DNA of 64,000 nt from an uncultured Prevotella sp. (GTDB lineage: Bacteria > Bacteroidota > Bacteroidia > Bacteroidales > Bacteroidaceae), in assembly GCA_947164965.1 (NCBI GenBank), contig CAMUYR010000005.1, forward strand, positions 62,001-126,000, given 5' to 3'. The notes under the pieces are model-generated. The model did no database searches. It was not told the DNA's origin and saw only the letters and a program-made list of their open reading frames with translations. The translations under genes were made by a program, and so were the position numbers. This document shows positions 1 to 15,000 of this stretch, piece after piece. The first letter of the stretch is position 1. Every line of letters begins with the position of its first letter.

Positions 1-3000
1 GATAGCCTTACGCTGAAGGATTATATGGATGCTCCGCAGCTCTTTGCCGCTTATCCTGAGCTGAAGGATGTCAAGGTTTCCCTTGCTCCTATGCCAGAGG
101 GTAAGGGTGGCAGTCTTGTGACTACTGAGGACTGGTTAGGCTTATCTGTCAACCAGAGCATCCAACTGAATGCTGAAACGATGACTTTGGCCCGTGACAG
201 CTACAGTATCTCTGCCCGTCAGAAGATTATTGACGCCTTCGACCATGAGGTGCAGCATGCTATTCAACAGGTTGAAGGTTTTGCACAAGGTGGCAGTCCC
301 GGCCAGCGTGTGATGTTGGAGGGTATTGCCTTGCAGCATGCCAAGGATGAGCTTGATACCATCCTTAGCAATCCCGACTATAAGGCTTGGCAGGAAGCCG
401 ATAAGAACTATCGCATTGCTTCCGACAAGCTCCAGGCTGTCTTGCAGCATGAGAACCGCAACTATGACGCCTTGGTACGTCTCACGGATGCTGAGAATGC
501 TGCCAAGCGTGAAGCCTATATGCTCTATAGTGTAGAGGTCAAGCATATGGATCAGCGTGCCGCTGTCCTTCGTGATCAGATAGAGAATGGTCTTGTTCTG
601 ACTTATGATGACTATCATAGGCTTGCTGGTGAGACCGAGGCCCGTGATGTCGTGCTTCGCAGGGGTCTGACCGATGAGCAGCGTCGTCAGACGCTTGCTT
701 CTGAGACCGAGGATGTTCCGAGGGATCAGCAGATAGTCACTTACGACAAGAGCCTGTTGGCTGCCAGCATGAGCAGGGAGGCTACTGTTATAGGCATGAG
801 TGATGCAGGTTATATGAACAGTCTTGCTTTGCAGCAGGCTGTCGAAGACCTTGCGGTCTCAGGCAATAAGGTTATTGCCGGTTATGAAGACCCAGAAACA
901 GGTGAGTATGTCTTTGTCGGCAATTCCGCTGACGTTCTCAGCCGTTATAAAGGCTCTTTCGGCAAGCTGCTGCATGGTGATGACATGTCTCGCTCTTCTG
1001 AGTTTAGAGTGCCAAGAAAGGACGGCAAGGACAGTGATAAGTTTGACATTCTCACTGCCAACCTCCTTCCAAAGGGCTATCGCTTTGCCGTCATCACCAA
1101 GGATAGGGTTCAGGAACTGTTGGCCCATCCTGAGTTGGCTACCGTTAAAACTCCTGTGAAAGATAAGTCTTCTGAGGAAGGCAAGATAGCTACGACTATT
1201 GCCATGCCGAAGGTCACCAGTGCCGTTCAGCTTGATCTTTTTGCCGACGGTCTTGCTGATGACAGTCAGCAGGAGCAGGCTCCAGTCTCTCGCGACCTCA
1301 GTCAGATCAGCTTGCCTGCCTTGGCTGATGGTGAGCATTGTTATGTCGAGCGAAAGTACACCGAGACAGGTGCTTTCAGCTTTGTCGCAGGTGACCACGT
1401 GGAGTCTTCTGCCGATGTCGCCTATATTTTCAAGTCTCTTGCCGATAAGTCTGTTGAAAACAGCTTCATTTGCATGGTCAAGGATGGTGTGCCTACTGTT
1501 ATTCATTTAGGCATTGGTTCTTCCGTTGCTGTCATGGCACCCATTGAGCAGGCTTTGGTTGCTTATGCAGAGCTGAAGCCGGAAAAGGTATGGTTCATCC
1601 ACAACCATCCTTCTGGTAGCTTGAAGGTCAGCCGTGAGGATATCGGTTTGCAGAAGCGTATGGTCAACATCTTCGGTGGTGCTACCCAGCCTGGTATTAT
1701 CATCAATACTACCAGCGGTAAGTTTGTCACCTATACCAGTGAGGCCGAGACCCTTGGTGAGGAGCAGATTACCGCTCTTGCTGGTAGCGACAATCCTGTC
1801 AAGGTCTGGTCTTTCGACCGTCAGGTCTTCTCTAAGGATTGGAACCCGCAGGAGTCTTACCAGGCTTCTACGGCTTCCCGTGTTGCTGCCTTTGTCAGCA
1901 GCCACCGTTACGGTGACCGTGATAAGCTCAATCTGCTTATTACCAACCATAACAACAATGTTACGGGTAATGTTTTCCTGCCTTGGACAGACATCAAGGA
2001 GGCTTGTACGCCTGATGGTGTCTCTCTCATTGCCCGTTATGTTCAGCAGATGGGCGGTACTGGCTGTTTCCTTTATGGCAGTGACAATGCCATGATCAAG
2101 AGAGAAACCAAGTCCCTGAACTACCTCTCTGCCCATCTGAACCAGTATAGTGTCATCCTCCGTGATGTGATGTCCGTTGTTGATGAGAATTACTATAGTG
2201 CTCACGAGCAGGGTATTCTTACCCCTTATGCCAGTGAGCGTAGTGTTGTGAAAGATGCAGTCTTTGAGGAACACGCTGTTTCACCAAAGACTTTCAAGTC
2301 TGGTGATATCATTATCACCCTGCCCGATTCTACCGGTGCCCGTAAGATTGGTCGTGTAGATAAGGTTGATGGCCAGTTGCTGCATTATACTGTCAGCAAC
2401 GGATATATCATGGTCGGTCAGTCCCAGTATTTGGATATGGCTACTGACTGGCGGTTGGCTACTGATGAAGAGCAGCAGGCTTTCCTTGATGAGGAAAAGC
2501 GTGTCCTTGCTACTGAGTCCGGTCAGGAGCAGCAGCGTCGCCAGAGCCAGTCCTCTGTTTCTCCTCGTCGTCTCACTGCTGAAGACCGTGAGGCTGGCAG
2601 TGCTATGGTTGATCACCTGCAGGCCATGGGTATCACGGTTTCTACGGATAGCCGTGAGAACCGTCGTGTCCTGAAGGATGCCCAGAAGGACCAGAGTGAG
2701 GCCGGTAAGGTGCGTCATTTCAAGACTGAGCAGGGCGATAGCTATGGCTTCGCCTATAAGGGTAAGATTCATCTTGACCTTCGTAAGATTGATGCCGAGC
2801 TGCCGCTTCATGAGTATGCCCATCTGTGGTGTGAGGCCCTGCGTCGTATCAATCCCGATAACTGGAACAGTGTCGTTACAATGATGAAGCAGGATGCCGA
2901 CACATGGCAGTTTGTCAAGTCTGCTTATCCTGAGCTGACTGATGATAACGATCTCGCAGAGGAGGTTATCGCCCATTATAGCGGTAAGCGCGGTGCCCAG

Positions 3001-6000
3001 AAGCTCCAGGCTGAGTTGGAGCGTATGACGCCGAGGGATGCTGATTACAGCAGCCGTTGGGGTAATATTTACCAGAATGTTGCCAAGGCTGTTCAGGACT
3101 TCTGGAAGCATATCGGTGACTCCTTGAACTTCCATTACGAGAGCAAGGAGGATATTGCCGACCAGATTTTGAATGACTTCGCCAAGCAGGTGAACCCTGT
3201 CCAGAAGGTTGAGAAATGGCTTGCAGCCCGTGATAAGGAGTATGCCGCTGCCGTTGAAGCAGGCGACATCGATAAGGCTCGCGACATGTTCTGGGAAGCT
3301 CTCCATGAGAATGTAGGTAATGGTATCACGCCGTTTATGGCCGTTGACGGCTACCGTGGTAAGCTTGATCAGCTTGCACATGCCGTCAAGGAGTTGGATA
3401 ATACCGATGCCATCATCAAGGCTGCCGACTTGATGGCTCCTTTCGTCCGTGCTGGTATGGTTCTTGTGCCTGCCCCAAGTCATACTGGTAAGGCTACTGA
3501 TATGAAGGATCTTGCTTGGGCTATCTCTCGTCGCTCTGGTGCGCCCGTTGCCGACGTTTTGGTCAGTGATTCCAGAGAGAGTCAGTATGAATATAAGTAT
3601 GCCCATGATGGTAAGGCCATGCCTGCCGATGCTCTTGGCATCCGTATGGAGGGTGAGCTTCCTGCTGACCGTCTGCCTGTTGTCATTGACAATGTCGTAC
3701 ATAGCGGTAATACCGCCGAGGCTTGTATCAAGGCTCTTGGTGGCGGTGTCGTGCTGGCTTTGGCCAGTGCCGTTTCTCAGGAGAAGCATGTCGCCTCCCT
3801 GAAGAGCCTTGCCCCTGTTGTCTATGACAAGGAAGGCAAGCTTATTCCGCTCTCTGAGCGTTTTGAGTTCAAGAACAAGTATCTTGGCCGCGTCATGAAC
3901 TATAAGGATATTCAGGAGATGTTGTCTGCTGTCGATGATCAGCCCGTCAGGGTTATCGGTGTCGGTAAGCGTATGGAGATACTTACCAAGGAGGCTATTA
4001 CTTCTGTTGACAATCCCCGTGTAGGTTATTCTAAAATGATTACCGACGGTAAGGATGCAGCAGGCAGTGAGCACCTGGAGCGTAACATCTTCTATGATGG
4101 CCGTCCCCTTGGTGCTGTCATGGCTGAAGTTGACCCGCAGGGTAAGGCTACTGTGTCCTATCTCCTTGATGTCCGCGTCCATCCGTTCGATATGGCCGAG
4201 AATGCCTGGGAAGGTATCGATGGCATGGAGTTGGATGAGGATTACGACTACGGCTGCATTCGCTTCGATGATGAAGCAACGATGGTTGCTTTCTACGAGT
4301 CCCATCGGGAGGAGATAGACTACCGTAACAGCCGTTACGACAATATTCAGGACACAGCATCCAATAAGGGTCAGGCTGCTGCCGAGACCCTGTCTCTGAA
4401 TATTCCAGTTCAGTATATCTTTAAGCCTGTTCCTCCCATGCAGGAATGGGTGGATGTAGCTGTTGACAAGACTTTCCTGAGCCGACCCCAAGAGGAGCAG
4501 GAGCGTTTGCGTTACCGCCAGGGCGAGACTCTGGAGGAGTATAAGAACCGTAACCAGCTCTATTGGGGTCATCCAGACTTCGCCTTGTATTTCTGGCAGA
4601 AGTATGCCGACCGTCAGGATGAGGTCAAGGCTATCCTTGGTGATGGTCTTACTGATGACAACTATCAGGATGTCATCCAGAAGATTGCCCGTCTTGTTGA
4701 CTCCAAGATTGAGGGTTACGAGATCCGCTCCTTGCTCAACTACAATAAGATGACGGAGCCTGTCCGCTTCCATGAAGTCTATGAGCAGGCTTTTGAACAG
4801 CGTCTGAAGGAGTACCGCGACCATCCTGTTCTGAAAGAGGTGCAGGGCCTGAAGGGCTACTCTGTTGATGAAATCAAGGAACTTGTCCGTAACCATATTG
4901 AGGACAATTATGGTGAGCTGTTCATGGATGACGGCTTTGTCATCAAGGAGATTACGATTATCGGAAGCCGCTCCCGTGGAGAGGCCCGTGAAGATAGTGA
5001 CCTCGACATCCTCCTGGAGTATGGCGGTACCGACATGAAAGAGGATGCAATGTTCAACATCCTCAATTACGAGCCTTTGGAGATTGAAGGTATCAAAGTT
5101 GACATCAATCCCATCTGTGAGCACTATTCCCTGAATACTGCCGACTGGCTGGCTCGTGATGCCATGTGGCGTGAGGAAGATTTGAAGAAACAACATAATA
5201 AGATCAAGAATATGGATATCAATGAGAATTTACAACAGTTACTCGCAGAGGTGATGCCTCGCGAGGGCATGCGCTATGATTTCGGCGCAGGATTTGTTGC
5301 TGACGACCTTGACCATCGTGTCACTAAGGATGAGCTGCTTGTAAAGACAGTGAAGAATACCGGAAACGGTTATCTTGCCGGTGAGGATATCGAGGGTTAT
5401 TTGAACCTCGGTCGCCTGTCTGTCAACGAGCAGAACTTCATCTACAAGCTCATCCGTGAGAAGCAACTTGCAGAGCTGATTGGTGAGGGTCGCCAGATGG
5501 ATTGGAATGGCCTTGGTGTCGGTTTCGACCAGAACCCCGACACTGGAAACTTCAAGGAGGCCCATCTTCGTATGCTGTCTGTCGAGAACGGTCAGCTTGT
5601 CTTCGATGGCACCATTACCGATGGTGACCATGTCGGTGAGGAGCCGCTTAATTTCATCAATCTGTCTGCCGACGGTATGGAGCGTATCTACAATGCCGTC
5701 CAGGAGGCTGTCAGTGAGAACAAGCAGGTTGTCAGTGACCTTGCAGCCCTCTATCAGACTGTCTTCCAGAAGGCTGTTGCCCTGAAGCCGCAGATTGACA
5801 CCCCTTCCGCTCTCTATGATGAGCTGAACGGTCTCTCCGCTCCTATCGAGCAGGGTGCTGCCGTCTCTTTGAAGGACTTTGCCGAGCAAGGAATGAAGGC
5901 CTTCAGTGCCGGTGATGCAGAGCATCAGCAGCTCAATGAGCTGACACAGGGTGGCTATCAGCGTTTCCTTGAAGATGTTCAAGGTCTTCGTGACGATCAG

Positions 6001-9000
6001 GTTAGCACGCTTGCCGCTTTGATGCAAGACCGCCGTGCTGCCTATAGCGTCACTGCCCTTGACAGTCTGTTGACTGGCACTATCCAGTACTATAACGACA
6101 ATCTTCCCAATGATGCTGTTGGTAATGACCTTATCGGCTTGCTGGGTGTCAACAACGGCAAGGATCTGATGGCTTGGGTCAACAATGGTGTTTCCAATCC
6201 CGGTGAGCGTCTGCAGCAGTTGAAGGAAGCCCTGGCTACCGTATCACTGTATGATGCTGACCGCCTTGTCCAGGCCAAGCGCCAGCGTGACAATCTCCCT
6301 GAGCGTATGGCCGAGGAGATTCGTCTGGCTCCCAAGACCCTCTTGGAAGGTCATTATGCCATGCTCATGAGTTATTATATGAATAACTTTGCTTTGCTCA
6401 GCACTGCTGAGAAGGCCGTCTTCCAGCGTCTTGACCGTGTAGAGACTCCCGATCAGCTCTCTCAGTGGGCCAGTGGTGTGCTGACAGGCACAACCCTTGC
6501 CGACCTTGCCGGTATTCCCGACTCTATCCGTGATGAAGTCTCCGCACTGGCTTATGACATTGCCGAGACCAACGATGAGGATATGACGAAGGTCATCGAG
6601 GGTCTTCATGGAATCGGTGTTGTCAATGACATGCACCTTGATGTGCTTGTCAAGGAAGTCAACCGTATGCGTCAGCAGGCTCCCGATGAAGTCACCCTGT
6701 TCAAGTCTGACGGTATGCTTACCGCTATCGGTGAGGATGCCTCTAAGGTCGTTCAGATGACTGGCTGGCCTGCCAGCCTCGTGAAGTATGGTCCTAACGA
6801 GTTCGCCCAGGTTCTGCATGTCAACAGTGACGGCTTCGACGTCCTCTCTGAGAAGGATCTGAATATCCGCGTGGTGTCTTCGCCTGTCAGCATGCGTCCT
6901 GTCATGGCCCAGTCCATGAACGACACTCTTTTTGCGTTAGAGACCATTGACTATAGTATCAGCATTGCACAGAAAGAACCTGTCCTCGTCGAAACCGATG
7001 GAAGTCTTCAGATTGGAAATTTCAAGGCTAAGACCCTTGACTTCCATCCTACGGGTCTTGATGCCATCGCCGAGGACGGCGAGAAACTGGTGATTCGCGA
7101 TATCCCCAAGAAGTACTTCCATCCGGAAGGTACGCTGGTTGTCGCCGACTATATCAATGGTCACAGAGAGACTATTGAGAATGCGCTGGCCATTGCCCAG
7201 CCTCTTGATTTCGAGCCTTACGACTCTCCCGATGAGGTACCCACGGTCTATGAGGAGTATAACCTGCTGAAACAGGTTCATCCTGATGAGGTACTGTTGT
7301 TCCGTCAGAAGGGCTTTGTTGAAGCCTTCGGTGAGGATGCGGAGCGTCTGAGCAAGGCTCTTGGCTTGCCGCTTTACGAGCGTCATCTTGACAATGCCAA
7401 TATCCGCTTTGCCATGATGAATGCCAATGATTATATGTCAGTGGCCGGTGATGCTGCCCTGGATGTCTATATAGCCATGCCGGAGGCTGCCGATACCCGT
7501 CAGGCTATCAGTCAGAGCCTTGTGCGCATGCAGGAGCATATTGCCGCTGATGCTGCCAAGAAGGATATTGCTGCCGAGATCTACCCCACTGGTGAGGGTA
7601 AGTACAGTGTCCGTCTGGTCAACGCCCAGACGTTGCACCAGATCAGCAATGCCGTTGAGCTGACTGCTGATGAAGCAGCCCGCTATCAGATGATGGTCGG
7701 TCCTTCCGCTATGTCCCAGCGTGGCGACTTTGTCATGGAGATGGCCGACAAGTATTTCGGTGAGGTCATCCGCATGAGTCAGGATGAGCAGAAGTACGAG
7801 AACATGCGTCAGCTCTTGCAGCAGCGATATGATGAGTTCGTCGCCAAGCATGACGAGGAGCCGCTTTATGCCGAGGTAACCATCCGCTATAAGGATGACG
7901 GTTCCTCGCATAGTGACATCATCAAGCTCAGCAGTGATGTTGATGAGCGTGACGATGACAAGATTTTCTTCTATGTCGATGGCATCCAAGATTTATTGAG
8001 GCTCGTACAGGAAGACAACGGTGAAGACTTTGACCTTACCGATATCCAAGAGACGCAGTTCTATGCTAAGAGTCTCTATCTTGGCAATGAGGTTACTGTG
8101 ACCATTGACCAGCTTCAGGAAAAGGCTGTCAGCCTGTTCGGTCAGAATTTCGAGTTTGATTTTTGGAATCCAGACAAGCCTGGTACCAAGATTGACCGCT
8201 TTGATCTTGGCGGCATGCCTGACACCATTTCCATTGATAAATTGGAGATTAAGGACGGGCATCTGTCATTGTATTCTAATGATATCGCCAATGATGTTGA
8301 CTTGCAGGCTTTGGATGCTGCCGAGCTTGCGAAGGTTGATGCCGCTCTTGATGATGTCAAGGCTTACCTCGGCCTTGCCGCCAAGGAGCAGGAGCTTGTC
8401 AATCTCGTTGGCAAGGGACAGCAGTTCCAGCTCTCCGAGCCTATGGTCATCAATGTCGATGACTTTGTGGCCAAGGATGTCATTGACAGTGTCTCTGTTA
8501 AGGATGACGGCACTATCGAACTATTGGGCCGTCGTATCGACGAGCAGGGTGCTTCTGCCAGCTTCTCGCTGGAAGGCCGTGGCGAATATGACCTGTCAGA
8601 TATTGACAAGGTCCTGGATGCCGTCAAATGGGATTTGAATGGTAAGGACAGCCTTTCTCTGTTGCGTAGCAATATCAAGGAAGTTGTTTCCTCTTTGAAT
8701 ATTTCCGAGTATGGCACCCTCTCTATCCCTGAGAATTTCCAGCGTAGGACTCCTACGGGTGAGATGATCACCCATGTCGGTGTCTCTCAGGACGGCACGA
8801 TTATGGTTCCGGCTATGGTCAGTGACCTTTCCCAGATAGACGATGTGAACACGCTTCGTGACATCTATCAGGGTGTCGCTGCTGCTGCCTTGGTGCAGGA
8901 GATTGCCAATAAGCAGGCTTTCAAGTCTGACGATTACAGCATCAAGGTTCGCTTCCAGGAACCTTTTGCCATGAGGGATGCCTATAAGGAGATGCGTCAG

Positions 9001-12000
9001 GTTTCCAGCGTCTCTCTCTCCTATGCCAATGGTGACCTGATTATCTATCCGTCAGAGCCTGACGGTATGACCATTGCCATGGGTGACGCTGACTCGATGC
9101 GTCTGTTGCTCGATAAGGTGCGTGCTGAGCAGCCTGCTGTTCAGTTGCAGGCCGACCATGAGTCTGTTCATGTGCAGTCTGCAGATGATAAGGTTGACAT
9201 TTACCGTCGTGTTCATGGTTGGATGCATGACGATCCTGCCCTTCTCTACAGCAATACCGATGTTGACGTGTTCTTCTATGACAATAAGACGAACACCGTT
9301 GAGAATATCGACAACGAGGCCGGTATTGACGCCTATGAGAACCGTGACGGTTTCTTCCTTGTAAGAGCTGAGGATTATGACGAAGCATATCGTCAGCTTG
9401 CCGAGCATGACCAGGATCAGGGTTTTGCCGACCCGCTCTCTGCTGAGGAGATGAAGGTTCTTGACAAGCACATGGCGAATGTCAAGAATGCCCTCCGTGC
9501 TACGGACACCAGCAAGTCTTTGCTGGCTCATGAGCTGACAGGTATTCTCATTGACCTGAATGTCCATGATGCGAAGAATATCCGTGAGTACTTCAGTAAC
9601 CTCTTCAAGGATATCAACAAGGAGGATAAGAAGGATTTGCGTCAGCAGTGGGATGCCATTGAGGGTCTTGCCGGTGGCAGCCTGCGTCAGCTTGCCTGGG
9701 CTGTTGCCTACAGGATGAGTGACGAACAGATCCGCATGATGGCCTTCGACCAGCTTCTCGAAGACAATAAGGATGTTCTGGAGCGTCTGAAGAACAGTCC
9801 TATCGACCATAGTCAGGACAAGCCCTATCATATCACCATCGGTGAAGACAACCGTCCGGGTGGCGTGGAAGGTGAGTATCACCTCCAGTTTAAGCCCGAC
9901 ATCATGCGTGTCACCTTTGGTGAGCAGGAGGATATCGCTAAGGAGTTTGGTGGTACGATGCGTGTTACCAATGGCGAGGAATGGGCTGATTTCTATGATG
10001 AGTCTTCTGCTGTCAAGTTCGCCGAGAAGGTCATTGCTTTGAATGCCGATCGTATTGTTGCCTCGCGCGACCATGCCGCTGAGGAGCGTCGTGAACAGCT
10101 CCGTACCCTCTTGGGTGAGGTTATAGGCACTCATGGCCAGTCTATCGCCATCAATCCTACTGATATTGGTGATGGTGTCAAGGCTGTCTATCTTTCCAAC
10201 AATAACGGAACCATCCTTTATGATGGTGAGAAGAATGGTGAGGGTTTGGTTAATCGTATACTCGACATTGACCATCTTTCCATTGCTTCTGCCCAGTTCC
10301 TGATGAATAGCATCAACAGTGTTCAGCAGAAGAAGCAGGAAAGTTATCTCCAGCCGCTCACTGTCGAGCAGTGGAAGGTCATGTCAGAGATAGGCTATCC
10401 CTATGCTCCAGGCAATGCCAAGGAGCATGATAATGCGCCTGTTCCTGAGATGATTTACTGGCGCTATGTTGCCGGTATGTTCTCGATGGATGATGTGGTA
10501 CGTTCCTTCAGCACCACCGGTTATACCGTTGGTGAGAATGCCGAGCGTTCCCGTGAGATTCTTGCCGAGCTTAACGAGAAGTATCACAAGCTCGATGGTG
10601 ACCTGAAGCCTATGGCTGCCAGGGAGCCTGCCCGTGAGAACGGCTCGTTCTCTGTTGAGGAGATTTTGAACCATGATGATAAGTTCCGCTATCAGCTCCT
10701 CAGTCGCATGCAGTCCGATGTCAAGTATTTCCTTGGCAACGGCAACCGTCACGTGCCCGACTTGTGGGCCGGTGATGTCGATAAGCATATCGACCTGATG
10801 TTCAAGTTGTGGGATTCCTTCAAGGAAAAGCCCGAATGGCTGAGCCGTGAGGAGATTGCCGCTTATGCTGAGCAGATGCGCCAGCCTGCCGATGTTGTGC
10901 AGCTTCGTCAGCTCAATAAGGAGTTGAAGGACATCCTCAAAGGTGCCGGTCTGGAGTATTCTCCGCTTGCTGAGAAGCTTGATATTACGTTAAAGCCAAT
11001 TCTTGGCAATTCAGATGATCAGCACTTGCATTATGCCAGCTTCGATGAAGAGCGCATCCACCTCTATGAGACCTATGAGGATGCCTTGGATCTTCGTAAC
11101 TATGAAATTATCGAAGAGCTGAGTCCTGAAAACCAGCTTAAACTGGTGAAGGGTCTTGTTGACTATTATCGTAATGAGAATAACAATGTCACTCTGCATG
11201 TTGACACCCAGCAGGTTCCGAGCTATGCCCTCTCTGCCATCATCAATGGCGATTTCAGTGGTATCGACTCAGAGGAGGATGCTCAGAACATCCGCGACTT
11301 CATGGAGCGTAAGGCTTATGAAGGTGCTGTCTTCAGCGTCCGTGAGGAGCATCCGTCCTTCACCAGCAGTCCTGCCTTCGGTCTGCCGACTGATTGTGTG
11401 GCTGTCGACATCCTGCGTACAGGTACTATCAAGCAGTTCCGTGAGGAGCATCTGGAGGCTTCCCGCAACCTGCCGTTCCCGGAGGTTGTCGAGGATGCCC
11501 GTGTCCGTCTTGACCATGCCTTGCAGGTTGCCCCGTTAGAGGTTGGTAAGGAGATGCACATCCCCGGCAATACTCATTTTGCCGTCAAGGACTACGACTG
11601 GTTCAACCTTCAGGAGCATATCAAGAATGGTGGAGGCATACCCCATGCCTATGCTTTGGTCAATGACCAAGAGAAGGGCCTTGGTTTCTTGATGGGTCGT
11701 GACGCTATCTTCACGCCTGTTGACAAGCTCCGTCAGGAAGACCTTGCCAAGCTCGTCTATGGCTATCAGTCTGCCATGCTTTATGAGCTTGTGAAGGCCA
11801 ATGGTGCTATCCAGCTTGATGAGCCTGTGGAGTTCGTTCATACCACTGCCCTTGGAGAGAATATCCAGGGAGCCATCAAGGAGGTCAGCATCCATGATGA
11901 CGTCCTTCGTTTCGACGGCATCCGTCAGTGGCCTGATGGTCATACCGAGAGTCTGAAGGGCTATGGTATCTCTGACGGTGGTATGGAATCACTCTTTAAT

Positions 12001-15000
12001 AAGGTGTTAGCTATGAATCTTCAGAAGGAGCATGCTGCCGTTGTTGGTGTCGATGAGACCCATCCTTTGCTGAACCGCCGTTACACCCCTGAGCAGGTTC
12101 AGTATGTCGTTGCCGGTCTTGGCGAATACCTTCAGAACATCGTCAATGAGCGCTATAATACCAATGGTGACATCTACAGTACCGAGGTTCAGGAGGGTAT
12201 GAAGGAGTATCTTGTTTCAAGTACCAATACCGCTCAGGATGCAGCCTACGACATGATGGTTCGCGTCCTGAAGAAGGCAGACATCAACAAGCCTGGCATT
12301 CTTGCCAGCTGGGGTGTTGATAACATCGAGGCTACAGCAGAGATGATTTCTCTCGATGCAGTCAAGGCTGCCGAGAAGAATATGCCACAGGAGAGCCGTG
12401 AGCAGCTTTCCGAGCGTCTTTGGAGCAAGCTCAACGAGCTGCTTCCTGAGAATGGTGACATGCTGTTGTTAAAGCAGCCGTTTACCATTACTGAGGCCCA
12501 AGACCTTGCTAAAGGTCAGACTATTGATGTTTTCAACATCCGTCGTTCCCTTTCTCCTGAATACGATGCTGTCTGTGTCTTCGTTTGTGGCGACAACAAA
12601 GGTGGTGTCAACACCTATCGTCTGACTGCTGACGATCTCCATAAGGTAGAAGCTATTCTGGAGAATAAGGATTATACCCTTTCCTTAAAGAAAGATGAAG
12701 GTGTAGAGCCAGAGCTTCGTGAAGCGAGAGGCTATTTGATGGATGTTATTAGTCAGGCCCTTGCAGAGATGAACGGTCATATTGAGATTTCGCATACCGA
12801 GCTTCCGTCCGTTCCTATCAAGGGCGACTGGCAGGATGAAGGTAACGGCTATCCCTATATGGAAGTCATTAAGGGTGATAATAATGTCAGGGATGCCGTC
12901 TTCTATGATGTTCATGCAGAGGCATACCCCATTGATGAGGTTATCGGCCAGCTTGACTATGCCGATACCTATGCTCTTACTATCGCTGTCCGCGAGGCTC
13001 AGATTGCCAATCTCGTTGGCAAGGGTGATGAGATCAGCTTCGTCGATGGTCTTGCTGTCTCTCAGGATGACCAGAGTATTGATAAGGATTATATCGATCT
13101 GATTAAGTTCGACCAGGACGGTAAGCTCAACATCATCGGTCACCGTCAGGATGCCGATGGTAACATTGTCAATTTTGACCATGGTGACATGATGTATCTC
13201 GATGGTTATGATGACCTGCTGGCAGCTGTCAAGGATTTGCGTGAGCAGGAGGCCTTGGAAGAGGAAGACATAGAGAATGTCTCTGAGGATGCCGGTATCA
13301 CTTTCTCCGATGATGACCAGAAAGTCATCAAGGAGGCCGTTGCCACCTATCTCACTCAGTATAACAGCGATTACTACCAGTCCGACGTTGATGTTGCCGG
13401 ACGTGTCGCTGCTGCCGACCTTGCCTCATGGTCTGACGTGAAGCGTCTTGGCAGTGAGATTGCAGAAGACATCCTCCGTGATGCTGACAGCCGTGATCCT
13501 GAGATTCTGGACCGTTATCTACCGGAGGGCATGAATACGATTGCCCACGAGTCACAGCGTATCGGTTCCGACACGCTGGAGAAGGCGAAGGTTGCCCTGT
13601 TCAACCACGAGCATTATATCGCCGATAACGTGAAGTCCAGGATTGCCGAGGTCAACGCTATGTTGCCAGAGTATAACGCGCTTCGTCGTGCTGCCGACAA
13701 CAATTTCATGTTCAGCCATCCTACCTCTGTCTACTCTTTGCAGCAGAACCCGCGTGATCCCCAGCAGTTTGCCTTGATTGCTGTCAAGGATGGCAATGGC
13801 GAGTATGCCACCGCCTTCCTGGAGTTGCCGGAAGTCATGGCTAAGGTTGAGAAGATTGAGAATGATTTAATAACAGAATATCCACAACTTAAAGATTTTA
13901 CAGCTATGGAAGAGAACAAGCAAGAAGAGGTTGCTCAGCAGCAGGAAGCTCAGGAGCAGCAGGTGAACAACGAGCAGCAGGCTAAGCCTGCAGCTAAGAA
14001 GGGCTGGAATATCGACTACTCCAAGTACCAGATTCCAGAGGGTATGACTGTCGAGAAGGCCCAGGTCTTCAAGCTCACTACGGGAGCCAATGCCGGTAAG
14101 TATGCCGTCAGTGCCGTCATCAATGGTGAGCGTAAGACTCAGTCTATGTATAAGAATGATGTCGATGCCTATTTCAACAAGGATGACAACGGCGTCCGCA
14201 AGGCTACTGCCGAGCAGCTTGCCGTCAAGTATTTCGATCCCAACACTCTGAAGAAGTCCGTTCCTGTCAAGGAAGAGACACCTTCTGAGCAGCAGGAGCA
14301 GGCTGAAGGCCAGGCTCAGGAGCCTAAGAAGGCTGCTGGCGAGAAGAAAAATCCTTTCGCCAATATCGACTACTCCAAGTACCAGATTCCAGAGGGTATG
14401 ACTGTTGAGAAGGCTAATGTCTTCAAGCTCTCGCAGGGTCCGAATGCCGGTAAGTATGCCGTCTCTGCCCTTGTCAATGGCCAGCGTCAGCTTCGCGTTC
14501 TGTATAAGAACGACCTTGATGCTTACTTCCAGCGTGGCGAGAATGGTGAGCGTCGTGCTACCCTCGATCAGCTCATTGCCAAGTATTTCGGTAAGACTGC
14601 CGAGAGCATGGCTGTAGGTTCTGTTCAGGAAGCCGAGCATCTTGTCCAGGAGCAGCAGGAGGATAAGGATAAGAAGGCCAAGGCCGCTGCCGACAAGGCT
14701 CAGGAGGAGCAGAAGAAGCAGGAAGAGCAGAAGAAGGCTGAGGAAGCCAAGAAGAAGGAGGATAAGAAGTCCGTTCCTGTCTCTATCGTCCAGGCCCAGT
14801 TGATTACTGGCGCTCTTGTGGCTGCTGCCGCTGCTGATGGTGTCTTCATGAATAAGGATGGTAAGAAATCTCCTGATTTCGCATCCCGTGAGCACATGAC
14901 CATCAGCCCGTTCAATGCCATGATGATGGCTCTGCATTCCGATGCCAACGGTTTCAAGACCAACCAGTATGTCACCTTCGGTGATGCCTCCAGCAACGGC

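Noticed and set aside
2281-5196. 971-codon open frame on the minus strand
   Set aside because: It lies wholly antisense to the giant gene. Long antisense frames follow from the strong codon bias there; the translation has no domain-like pattern.
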